Source: Chloroflexota bacterium (GTDB lineage Bacteria; Chloroflexota; Anaerolineae; Aggregatilineales; Phototrophicaceae). From it: DNA of 64,000 nt. The position numbers and the translations under genes were made by a program. Shown here one piece after another: positions 8,923 through 16,543 of this stretch. The notes under the pieces are model-generated. The model ran no database searches. It was not told where the DNA came from and was given only the letters and a program-made list of their open reading frames with translations. Within the stretch, counting starts at the first letter, position 1. Each line of letters begins with the position of its first letter. The stretch lies in contig JACAER010000006.1 in the NCBI GenBank assembly GCA_013388745.1, positions 124,001 to 188,000 on the forward strand, written 5' to 3'.

Positions 8923-9025
8923 GCGCCGTATTGAGTTCAGACGGTAGTTGTAAGTACATGACAAGAAAGGAGTCGGTGGCGTTTACGTTGATTTCTATTG
9001 TTGCCGCGAGCGTCACCCTATAGGT

Positions 9026-10693
9026 ATGGCAAAAGCACCCAAGTCCCCAAAACTGCGTATCATTCCCCTGGGAGGATTAGGGGAAATCGGCAAAAATATG
9101 ACCGTGTTCGAATTAGGCAATGATGCCATTATCGTCGATACGGGCATCATGTTCCCCTCCAACGACATGCTCGGCGTGGATTATATCATCCCCGATTTTC
9201 GTTATTTGCTGGAACGCAAAGACCTGAAAATTCACGGCATTCTGTTCACGCACGGCCACGAAGATCATATCGGCGCTGTCGGTCATGTGGTCGAACAAGT
9301 GCGGCGCGTGCCGCTGTGGGCCACGCCCCTGACCGCCGGGCTATTGGAAGTGCGGCTGCGCGAAGCGCGCATGTTGAACGAAACCAATATCAACATCTTC
9401 CGTCCGGGCGATACCATCAAAGTCGGGCCGTTTAAGGTCGAAAGCTTCCACGTTTGTCACAGTATCCCCGACTGTGTAGGCTTCGGCATTCATACACCCT
9501 ATGGCATCGTCGTTCACACTGGCGATTACAAGTTCGATAACACGCCGCCCGACGGCAAGCCCACCGATTACGCCAAAATCGCCGATCTCTCGCAGCGCGG
9601 CGTGCTGCTGTTGATGGGCGACAGCACTAATGCAGACAAAGCCGGCTGGACGCTGTCCGAATCGGTGGTAGAAAGCGCCTTCGACAATGTGTTCCGGCAG
9701 GCGAAGGGGCGCATCATGGTCGCCACCTTTGCCTCGCACATTTCGCGCATTCAGCAGGTCGCCAATGCCACCAAGCGTTACGGGCGTAAACTGGCGTTTG
9801 CCGGGCACAGTATGGCCGAAAACGTCAAAATGGCGCGCAAAATCGGCATTCTGGATATTCCCGACGACATCCTGTTGGATGTAACGCGCGTCAACAGTAT
9901 ATCCGCCAATCAAATTGTCATCATGGTCACCGGCTCGCAGGGCGAACCGAGCGCGGTGCTGGGACGGCTGGCGACGGGCAATCACCGCCTGCTGGAAGTG
10001 CGCGACGGCGATACCATTGTGCTGTCTTCGCACCCGATTCCTGGCAACGAAGAGGTGGTCTCGCGCACGATTAACCAGTTGTTCCGGCGCGGCGCGGATG
10101 TGATTTATGACCCCATCGCGCAGGTACACGTTTCCGGGCACGGGCGGCAAGAAGAAATGCGCCTGATGATGAATCTGGTCAACCCGCGCTATTTCCTGCC
10201 GATTCACGGTGAACTGCGCCACCTCAAGGAGCATGCTAAGCTGGCGATCCAGACAGGCATCCCGCAGGAGCGCGTGTTCGTGGTGGAAAACGGCATGGTG
10301 ATCGAAGCCGATAAATTCGGTATGCGTGTCGGCGAGCGTGTGCCTGGCGGTTATGTGTTTGTCGATGGCAGCGGCGTCGGCGACATCGGCAAGGCGGTCA
10401 TCAAAGACCGCGAGATTCTGGCGCGCGATGGCTTCATCATCGTCGCCGTCAATGTCGATCGCAGCGGACGTTTGATGGGCGAGCCGGAAATTATCTCGCG
10501 CGGGTTTGTCTATCTGCGCGATTCCGATAACCTAATGAAGATCGTCAAGGACACGGTACAAGAGACATTGACCAACAGCAACGGGGCACGCAACGGCAAA
10601 CAGCGCGACCGCCTGCAAGAGAGCCTGAGCCGCGTGCTGTTCAACGAAACCAAGCGCCGCCCGATGGTTTTCAGCATCGTCAACGAGCGCTAA
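9026..10693 (+). CDS. rnj: Ribonuclease J
   Basis: A 555-residue metallo-beta-lactamase/beta-CASP ribonuclease that matures and degrades RNA, with both endo- and 5'-exonuclease activity in known members. Metal ligands are in THGHEDH, HTGDYKFD and the later SGHGRQEE region. MGDSTNAD and the beta-CASP block with TGSQGEPSAVL are present. The C-terminal domain reaches NERC-like end sequence as in other RNase J proteins, so the gene is full length. It is monocistronic, behind a leader of about 200 bases, and is followed by two serine tRNAs whose processing it could share. Confidence 0.95.
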   Translation: MAKAPKSPKLRIIPLGGLGEIGKNMTVFELGNDAIIVDTGIMFPSNDMLGVDYIIPDFRYLLERKDLKIHGILFTHGHEDHIGAVGHVVEQVRRVPLWATPLTAGLLEVRLREARMLNETNINIFRPGDTIKVGPFKVESFHVCHSIPDCVGFGIHTPYGIVVHTGDYKFDNTPPDGKPTDYAKIADLSQRGVLLLMGDSTNADKAGWTLSESVVESAFDNVFRQAKGRIMVATFASHISRIQQVANATKRYGRKLAFAGHSMAENVKMARKIGILDIPDDILLDVTRVNSISANQIVIMVTGSQGEPSAVLGRLATGNHRLLEVRDGDTIVLSSHPIPGNEEVVSRTINQLFRRGADVIYDPIAQVHVSGHGRQEEMRLMMNLVNPRYFLPIHGELRHLKEHAKLAIQTGIPQERVFVVENGMVIEADKFGMRVGERVPGGYVFVDGSGVGDIGKAVIKDREILARDGFIIVAVNVDRSGRLMGEPEIISRGFVYLRDSDNLMKIVKDTVQETLTNSNGARNGKQRDRLQESLSRVLFNETKRRPMVFSIVNER

Positions 10694-10750
10694 GAGGGAT
10701 TGACCGGGCATTCTGCCTATGTTAGAATGCCCCTACAATGGCTTGCCATT

Positions 10751-10838
10751 GGAGAGGTGCCAGAGCGGCCTATCGGGACAGTCTTGAAAACTGTTGTGGC
10801 GGTCACCGTCACCGTGGGTTCGAATCCCACCCTCTCCG
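10751..10838 (+). tRNA. tRNA-Ser (anticodon UGA)
   Basis: Acceptor stem GGAGAGG pairs with CCTCTCC and a G discriminator follows. The anticodon loop is CTTGAAA, giving TGA. A long variable arm typical of serine tRNA and a T-loop TTCGAAT are present. CCA is not encoded. Confidence 0.95.
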
Positions 10839-10861
10839 TCCCGCCATTTAACAACTCCATT

Positions 10862-10952
10862 GGGGAGGTGCCAGAGTGGTCGAATGGGCCCGCCTGCTAA
10901 GTGGGTATACGTAGGTAACTGCGTATCGGAGGTTCGAATCCTCTCCTCTCCG
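10862..10952 (+). tRNA. tRNA-Ser (anticodon GCU)
   Basis: Acceptor stem GGGGAGG pairs with CCTCTCC (one G-U pair), G discriminator. The anticodon loop is CTGCTAA, giving GCT. A long variable arm (ATACGTAGG...CTGCGTAT) and T-loop TTCGAAT are visible. It is 23 bases after the first serine tRNA, so the two are probably co-transcribed. The disturbed island begins immediately after its 3' end, the usual place for integrase-mediated insertion. Confidence 0.95.
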
Positions 10953-11191
10953 CAGCTCAGGATGGTAAGCGAACATTCCATCTTGGGGAAACCGGTGAAG
11001 ATGACTTCACCGGTTTTCTTTTCGCTATTCGCCAGATGGGCTTCCTGTGCCTGCTTCCCCTTGCGCAGTTCATCATTGATATTCTGAAGGTAGGCAAAGG
11101 GAGCACGCAGCTCCAAACTGATTATTCCCTCGTTGTCGATCACGACCCGAGATACCACGTGGCGCAGCAGTTCTTTCTGATCGCTGCGCTC
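10953..11191 (-). pseudogene. C-terminal fragment of a serine site-specific recombinase
   Basis: In the minus frame, directly after the truncated sensor kinase, the peptide changes to LLRHVVSRVVIDNEG, then LELRAPFAYLQ, then a basic tail. This is the ending characteristic of large serine recombinases (VVERVVVdpeG...LrpPFAYL). The catalytic and zinc-binding parts are missing. The frame has no stop before the serine tRNA and reads into its antisense. I infer a recombination scar at the tRNA-Ser locus. Assignment rests on this roughly 50-residue motif only. Confidence 0.55.
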
Positions 11192-12090
11192 CAGTGTGCG
11201 ATTGATGAGCAGGTCAATATCCCACAAGCGATAGCGCAACACGGCGAACGTCAGCGTGACCGCGATAGACACGGGTGCCATTGTGAGGATCAAATAGCCC
11301 GGCGTGTTGAAAAGCACCCGCGCTTCGGCAGATTGGATCTGAAATGCCTGAAACGCAATCACCCAGATGAAATTCACAATGATAACCAGCAGCAGCCCGA
11401 AGCGCAGCCATTTCGTTTGCTGGCGTTCTTCGCGGCTGGCACGCCAGCGATAGCGATAAAACTGCGCAATCACCCCTACCCAGAGCAACCCAACCGAGGT
11501 AACAATCCCATACGCTTCGGCAGGATCCCATACCATGTCCCCGGTAATCAACCACAACAGCACCACAAAAGTGGGGATCAACAACAGCCAGCGCAGCCAC
11601 CCTGGAGAAAAACGCCGTTAGGAAACGTGAATAAGAAGTAGAAAAAGGCAATCCATGACAAGCCTTTTAGAACCTGATACAGTAGATACCAACCCGCATG
11701 AGATTGCGCGAGATTGAGCGTAATTTCTGACATTAAGACCGTCGCCAGCGCGAACAAGGTATAGGCTGTAAGATAACCCATCGCACTATGCGGGGAGGTC
11801 GTCCTGCGTATGAGAAGTAGCGCCAGCGGTGCCATGAAAATGAGATAGATCAGTTCGGCGGCAATCTGGAAAACAGCATACCCTTGCTGTGTCCAACCAT
11901 TTTTTCGTGACACAGAGAGATCATCCATGGTGAGGGTGCGCCGCGCGCAGCCGGAATTCTCACAAATCTGCATCACAGTGTCATAGCGCGCGGGAATCCC
12001 CGCGATTAGCATCATCAGCCCCAATGCCGATAGTGCGAGGATCACGACACGTATCCAATGATCAGGTAGGATATTCCGGTTTGCTCTCAT
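11192..12090 (-). pseudogene. Sensor histidine kinase N-terminal membrane part, frameshifted and truncated
   Basis: Starts at ATG 12090, overlapping the glycosyltransferase stop by 4 bases (ATGA). About eight hydrophobic helices are visible over the two frames, ending at AVLRYRLWDIDLLINRTL, the sequence that normally leads into the cytosolic kinase half of Chloroflexota-type sensors. The frame breaks near 11591-11600: inserting one T in the run of five restores FPNGVFSPGWLRWLLLIPT. After the last helix the kinase domains (HisKA, HATPase) are absent and a recombinase tail follows. Either a dead kinase or a repurposed membrane protein if the frameshift is a sequencing error. Confidence 0.7.
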
Positions 12091-13361
12091 GTTTCTCCTG
12101 CACCGCTTTGTGTTTGATTGGCGATATATCGCTCCACCCACTTCACCGCTTCTGTCAGACCATCCTCTGCGCTAATCTTCTTGCCAAGCGCGCGTGCATT
12201 CGCTTGGATGGTGTGGTTCGTGGTCGCTTCCGTAATCGCTGCCGCGAGATTATCCGCCGTCAGTTTCTTGCGTGGAATTGGGTCTGTGCCGACAGCGAGG
12301 TGCTTTACAGTTCTGCCCCAGAAACCCTGGTCACCCTGGTGTGGCACGACAACCGTCGGCACACCCGCACGCATTCCAGACGCGGTTGTGCCTGATCCGC
12401 CATGATGAACCACTGCCGCCATGCGCGGGAAAAGCCAGCTATGGGGCGCGTACTTCAGGATATGGATATTCTCCGGCGCATCGTCCACGCCCAGTCCCGC
12501 CCACCCGGTCAGGATAACCGCCCGCTTGCCTGATTGCCGGGCTGCGTCCAGGATCGTCCGGGTGGTGGCTCGTGGTTTGCTATCGGGCATACTGCCAAAG
12601 CCGATATAGACCGGTGCTTCGCCTGCCGCCAGGAAATCCACCAAATCCTGCGGCGGTGTCCAGTCCAGGTCATCGTCGAAGAGAAAACCGGTTACCTGCC
12701 AGTGATCGCCCCAATCCGAAGGGCGCTGAAAGACGTGCCGGCTCACAGTCGTCAGGGCCGGCGCAGTATCGACCACAGCGCGGAAGTCTTTGTAGCCGCT
12801 TTTCGGCAAGCCAAGCTGCTTCGCCAGGGAATCGCGCCCTCCGGCAAGCGCTCGCCATGATGATTGCCGCAGCACCGAATACCCTAGACGGTTGTACCAC
12901 CCCTCAAAGGGGAACCAACCCGGCTTTGCAGGTAGAACGGTGTTCGACTCGCGGGTGGGGTTGATCGGCGCGGGATTGATGAAGATCGGTTTCAGCTTAT
13001 TCGCCTTTATCACGTCGAGCAGCAGCGAAGCACCGAATTCGACCGTCATCAGCACATCGGAGTCGCGGGTGGCTTCCATCACTTCCAGCCCCATCTGCGT
13101 GAAAATTGGCGCGATGCGCGTCCGCAGGGTTTGAAGCTGGCTGATGAAACCCTTGTCCATCAGATCGGCGTTTTCCCTGGCGAAGGTGTTGACGTCCGTC
13201 GTCAGGGGATAGAAACCCAGTCCCCGGTCACGCACCCACTTTTCATAGCCAGATGAGGCGATGACCTGAACCTCATGCCCGGCTTTTTGCAGTGCCATTC
13301 CCAGCACCACATGCGGACGAATATCGCCCCAGGTTCCGTAGACAAAGATTGATATATGCAT
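12087..13361 (-). CDS. Glycosyltransferase, UGT/MGT family (GT1)
   Basis: A 424-residue GT-B fold enzyme. The N-terminal domain begins HISIFVYGTWGDIRPHVVLG, the acceptor-side pattern of sterol and macrolide glycosyltransferases. The C-terminal nucleotide-sugar domain has YIGFGSMPDSKPR and the donor signature HHGGSGTTASGMRAGVP with VPHQGDQGFWG. The overall pattern is closest to UDP-sugar:sterol glucosyltransferases and bacterial macrolide/polyketide glycosyltransferases. Its start shares one base with the P450 stop, so P450 and glycosyltransferase are translationally coupled. I infer oxidation followed by glycosylation of one lipophilic substrate. GC content looks lower than in flanking core genes. 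Confidence 0.88.
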   Translation of the reverse strand: MHISIFVYGTWGDIRPHVVLGMALQKAGHEVQVIASSGYEKWVRDRGLGFYPLTTDVNTFARENADLMDKGFISQLQTLRTRIAPIFTQMGLEVMEATRDSDVLMTVEFGASLLLDVIKANKLKPIFINPAPINPTRESNTVLPAKPGWFPFEGWYNRLGYSVLRQSSWRALAGGRDSLAKQLGLPKSGYKDFRAVVDTAPALTTVSRHVFQRPSDWGDHWQVTGFLFDDDLDWTPPQDLVDFLAAGEAPVYIGFGSMPDSKPRATTRTILDAARQSGKRAVILTGWAGLGVDDAPENIHILKYAPHSWLFPRMAAVVHHGGSGTTASGMRAGVPTVVVPHQGDQGFWGRTVKHLAVGTDPIPRKKLTADNLAAAITEATTNHTIQANARALGKKISAEDGLTEAVKWVERYIANQTQSGAGET

Positions 13362-14689
13362 CAGATACGCTCCCGAACGCGAAGGTTTAAACCGGGATAA
13401 GGACGCAGCGTGAAGCCTCCATCCATCAGCACAGACTGATTTGGATCGTCCAGCAAGACCTGATAATGCCTGAGGATGATTTGCAAAATCACTTTTGCTT
13501 CAATCTCAGCCAGATACGACCCTATACAGACACGCGGCCCGCCGCCAAAAGGCATGTAGGTATAAGCGGGGTATTTCGCTTTCCAATCGCCTTCAAACCG
13601 TGATGGGGCAAATTCGTCCGGATTCTCCCAGAACTTCGGCAAATGATGCTGTATGTAAGGGCTAATATAAATGACACCACCTTTTGGGATGGTGTGCGTG
13701 CCTACTTGAATATCTTCGACCACCCGTCGCATGAAAAGCGACCATGCCGGCGGGTACATCCGCAGGGCTTCTTTTAATACATGATCCAGCAGTGGTATTT
13801 CGCCAGAACTGCTGATGATCTCGTCATGCAGTTGATCCTGCGTGGCGGGATGTTTTGCCAGCAGATACAATCCCCAGCTTAACCACAATGCCGTTGTCTC
13901 ATGCCCTGCGACGAACAGGCTGTAAAGCTCATCGCCTATCTGCTCGTCCGTTAACGACTCCCCTGTTTCCGCGTCTGAAGCCAAAAGCAGGGCTGATAAC
14001 ACATCGCCACGATCGGCATCTTCTTTGCGGCGACTTTGAATCACATCCTGCAAGTAGCTGACAAGAGTTTCCTTTGCATGTCGTTCGCGCTTATTGCGTT
14101 CCGAAGGCAGCCATTTAGGCATAACAACCAGCGACCAGGCATCGATAACAAACTGAGATAACAGGGTATCGATAGCCTGACTGAGCGGCGCAGCCTCACG
14201 CTCAATGTCCTGAATGCCAAACAAAATTTCACCAATGATGCCCATCGTAAGCCCTGTCATTTCGTGTTTGATGTCATAAACCTGATCGGACTTCCAACGC
14301 TGCGTCAGCTTCAGTGTATGAGTTTTCATCAGGTTCAAATAATCCTGAACACGCTCCGTGTGAAAAGCCGGGGTAAGCAATTTGCGTTGTGAACGCCAGA
14401 CCGCACCTTCCAGAAAAACAATATTGAATTTGGCGACTCGATCGGACGCTTGGGTTAGACGTTCCCATTTGATGGTTTTCGTCCACTGCTTTACGAGTAC
14501 TTCACGGATGTACTCAGGTTCAGTAACAAGATAAATATCGGCAATTGGACCAAACTTGAAGTATGCAATCCCACCCTGAGATTCAGCCAGTCCCATCAGA
14601 AATCCAAATGGGTTCGCCCGCAATTTTGCTAGATTAGCCAAACCCAGAAAGCCACCTGTTACATCTGTGAGCTGCCTTTGCTGGTTCAT
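13361..14689 (-). CDS. Cytochrome P450
   Basis: A 442-residue soluble P450. Visible motifs: I-helix AGHETT (oxygen activation), K-helix ExxR in KEALRMYPPAW, and the heme loop FGGGPRVCIGSY with the cysteine thiolate ligand. The style resembles fatty-acid/terpenoid hydroxylases (CYP102/CYP4-like) more than actinobacterial class I P450s. No ferredoxin or reductase is beside it; the 2Fe-2S ferredoxin at 5.7-6.1 kb is a conceivable but unsupported partner. It is first in the P450-glycosyltransferase-sensor run. Codon use is visibly AT-richer than in neighbours, which suggests transfer. Confidence 0.92.
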   Translation of the reverse strand: MNQQRQLTDVTGGFLGLANLAKLRANPFGFLMGLAESQGGIAYFKFGPIADIYLVTEPEYIREVLVKQWTKTIKWERLTQASDRVAKFNIVFLEGAVWRSQRKLLTPAFHTERVQDYLNLMKTHTLKLTQRWKSDQVYDIKHEMTGLTMGIIGEILFGIQDIEREAAPLSQAIDTLLSQFVIDAWSLVVMPKWLPSERNKRERHAKETLVSYLQDVIQSRRKEDADRGDVLSALLLASDAETGESLTDEQIGDELYSLFVAGHETTALWLSWGLYLLAKHPATQDQLHDEIISSSGEIPLLDHVLKEALRMYPPAWSLFMRRVVEDIQVGTHTIPKGGVIYISPYIQHHLPKFWENPDEFAPSRFEGDWKAKYPAYTYMPFGGGPRVCIGSYLAEIEAKVILQIILRHYQVLLDDPNQSVLMDGGFTLRPYPGLNLRVRERI

Positions 14690-14885
14690 AGTTTTCTTTC
14701 TCTGTTAAAACAGTCAGAGATGGACAGTATCATCGCTGCCCATCTCTATATTGTATCCGGCAATGATTTATTCGCTGCCTATGCCCGCCATGATATCTTC
14801 GACTGTCCCGGTGAATTTGAACTTGCCCCGATTCAGTGGAGGAAAAGCGAAGAGACAGGTAGACTAAATCGAGGAGCAGAAAACC

Positions 14886-15080
14886 ATGACAACAGAACGC
14901 AGGAAGTACACGGAAGAGTTCAAGCGCGAAGCGGTACAGGTGCTGGATGCCGATCATGAAGAGCCGATTGAACTCCCTTCTGGCGCGGTGACACTGCTGC
15001 TGGATATTCTGGGGGCGATGGCATCCGGGCAGGGTGTCACCCGAACTGGCAGTGAGTCTGCTGCCGGTTTGCGTTTCTGA
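14886..15080 (+). pseudogene. Chimeric scrap: IS3-type OrfA start joined to an excisionase/antitoxin-like segment
   Basis: The 64-residue frame opens with TTERRKYTEEFKREAVQ, the classic start of IS3/IS911-family transposase OrfA, then switches to IELPSGAVTLLLDILGAMA, which resembles the N-terminal part of small helix-turn-helix antitoxins (LPagAvrLLLdILaqMA...). The helix-turn-helix that should follow is absent; the frame decays and stops. A Shine-Dalgarno-like GAGGAG lies 8 bases ahead, belonging to the IS gene. The rest of 14690-15288 holds no gene that I can support. Confidence 0.6.
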
Positions 15081-15104
15081 ATGCATCCCCAGATGAGAAA
15101 GCGG

Positions 15105-15132
15105 TTGCTTCTCTGTGCAGCACGGTTATAAT
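15105..15132 (+). promoter_or_regulatory. Promoter of the MFS transporter leader (TTGCTT-N16-TATAAT)
   Basis: TTGCTT at 15105-15110 and a perfect TATAAT at 15127-15132, spaced 16 bases. Transcription would start near 15139, just before the folded leader and about 170 bases before the transporter start. Confidence 0.6.
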
Positions 15133-15142
15133 GTGCAGTATC

Positions 15143-15230
15143 GTTATGTGATGGAAGCAGTGTTATGTTTCGAACTCAACCACGCTGTCGCGGCAGCGGA
15201 TAACTATTAGACAGCTTTCAATCACATAGT
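15143..15230 (+). ncRNA. Structured 5' leader RNA candidate
   Basis: A closing helix pairs TATGTGAT (15145-15152) with ATCACATA (15221-15228). It continues inward, after a mismatch and a bulge, as GAAGC with GCTTTC. Inside it a 5-bp hairpin CGCTG/CAGCG (15183-15187 with 15194-15198) is enclosed. It lies between a promoter and a terminator-like hairpin, upstream of a transporter, the usual layout of a riboswitch or attenuator. I do not recognise a known riboswitch class. Confidence 0.45.
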
Positions 15231-15240
15231 CTCGTTTTCG

Positions 15241-15271
15241 CCTGTCGGCACTACACGCCCACAGGTTTTTT
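15241..15271 (+). terminator. Terminator/attenuator-like hairpin in the MFS leader
   Basis: CCTGT and ACAGG form a stem, extended inward by GGC/GCC across a C-C mismatch with a 7-base loop, followed directly by six T residues. It sits 36 bases before the transporter start and after the structured leader, so it could end transcription conditionally. Confidence 0.5.
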
Positions 15272-15306
15272 CGATTCTCCCTGCTCTCATGAAAGGACAA
15301 TCCTAT

Positions 15307-16515
15307 ATGTCGCTCCGCGCTGTGCTGGCCCGTCGCGCCAGTCTCTTCGTCTTTGTGCTGCTTGCCATCGAACTTCTTGACGAGTTTATTTACGGCGCGC
15401 GGGAGGCCGCCTGGCCGCTGATCCGCGACGACCTGAATCTGAATTACGCTCAGATCGGCCTTTTACTGGCTGTCCCCGCCCTGTTCGCCTCATTCATCGA
15501 GCCGTTCCTGGGTATTCTCGCCGACACGGGCAAACGCCGGGTGCTGATTCTAGGCGGTGGCCTGTTGTTCGCGCTTTCCTGCCTGCTCAGCGCCATCAGC
15601 CGCGATTTCACCCTGCTCCTGCTGTCCTTTATGCTGTTTTACCCGGCTTCAGGCGCCTTCGTCAGCCTCTCGCAGGCCACACTTATGGACATCGACCCCG
15701 CACGCCACGAACACAACATGGCGCGCTGGACACTGGCCGGCTCGTTGGGCGTGGTTGCGGGGGCGTTAGGTTTGGGCGCGCTGGTCTTGTTGGGCTTTGG
15801 CTGGCGTGAGGTGTTCTTGCTGGCGGCGCTCTGGGCTTTGGGTCTGTTTTTCCTCGTGCGCCGTATGACTTTCCCGCAGCCGCAAACCGAAGATGGCGCG
15901 GAAATCGGCTTTATGCAGGCCGTGCGCAGTGCCGGGCGTGCCCTGCGCCGCCGCGAAGTCTGGCGCTGGCTGCTGCTGTTAGAATTCTCCGATTTTCTGC
16001 TCGATATCCTTCATGGTTATCTCGCCCTGTATTTTGTCGATGTCGTGCGGGTCAGCGAAAGCGAAGCCGGTATCGCCATCGCCGCCTGGACAGGCATCGG
16101 CCTGATGGGCGATGTGCTGTTGATCCCGCTGCTGGAACGAGTGCGCGGCCTGACGTATCTGCGCTACAGCGTGCTGGCCTCGCTGATCCTGTACCCGCTG
16201 TTTCTGCTTGTGCCCGGTTTCTGGCCCAAAGTCGTTATCCTGGCTCTGTTGGGTTTTGGCAACGCCGGCTGGTATTCGATCTTGCAGGGGCAGGTTTACA
16301 GTGCCATGCCGGGGCAAAGCGGCACGGTTTTGGCCTTGAACAACCTCGTTGGTTTTATTCACCCGCTGCTTCCGGCTATCATCGGTTTCGCAGCGGAGCG
16401 GTTCGGACTCGACGCGGCGCTCTGGCTGCTGTGGAGCGCACCCATTGTTCTGCTGCTGGGTATCCCGCGCCGCACTGCGCCAACCGAACCCGCGCCGGAT
16501 GTGGTATCTTCGTAG
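15307..16515 (+). CDS. Major facilitator superfamily transporter
   Basis: About 402 residues with twelve predicted membrane helices. The loop 2-3 region reads GILADTGKRRVLILGG, the MFS signature (GxLaDrxGRkxxl). The substrate is unknown. ATG 15307 is preferred over the in-frame ATG 15289 because AAAGGA lies 9 bases before it. Its expression appears to be controlled by a leader with possible attenuation. The gene has normal high-GC codon use, so the island seems to end before it. Confidence 0.85.
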   Translation: MSLRAVLARRASLFVFVLLAIELLDEFIYGAREAAWPLIRDDLNLNYAQIGLLLAVPALFASFIEPFLGILADTGKRRVLILGGGLLFALSCLLSAISRDFTLLLLSFMLFYPASGAFVSLSQATLMDIDPARHEHNMARWTLAGSLGVVAGALGLGALVLLGFGWREVFLLAALWALGLFFLVRRMTFPQPQTEDGAEIGFMQAVRSAGRALRRREVWRWLLLLEFSDFLLDILHGYLALYFVDVVRVSESEAGIAIAAWTGIGLMGDVLLIPLLERVRGLTYLRYSVLASLILYPLFLLVPGFWPKVVILALLGFGNAGWYSILQGQVYSAMPGQSGTVLALNNLVGFIHPLLPAIIGFAAERFGLDAALWLLWSAPIVLLLGIPRRTAPTEPAPDVVSS

Positions 16516-16543
16516 CGCATAGAAGCTTTTTTGGGAGAAGATC

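Noticed and set aside
10733..10952. Continuation of the sensor/recombinase frame through the tRNA genes
   Set aside because: The peptide CGEERIRTSDTQLP and similar is antisense of tRNA-Ser sequence, a known artefact; the tRNAs are certain.
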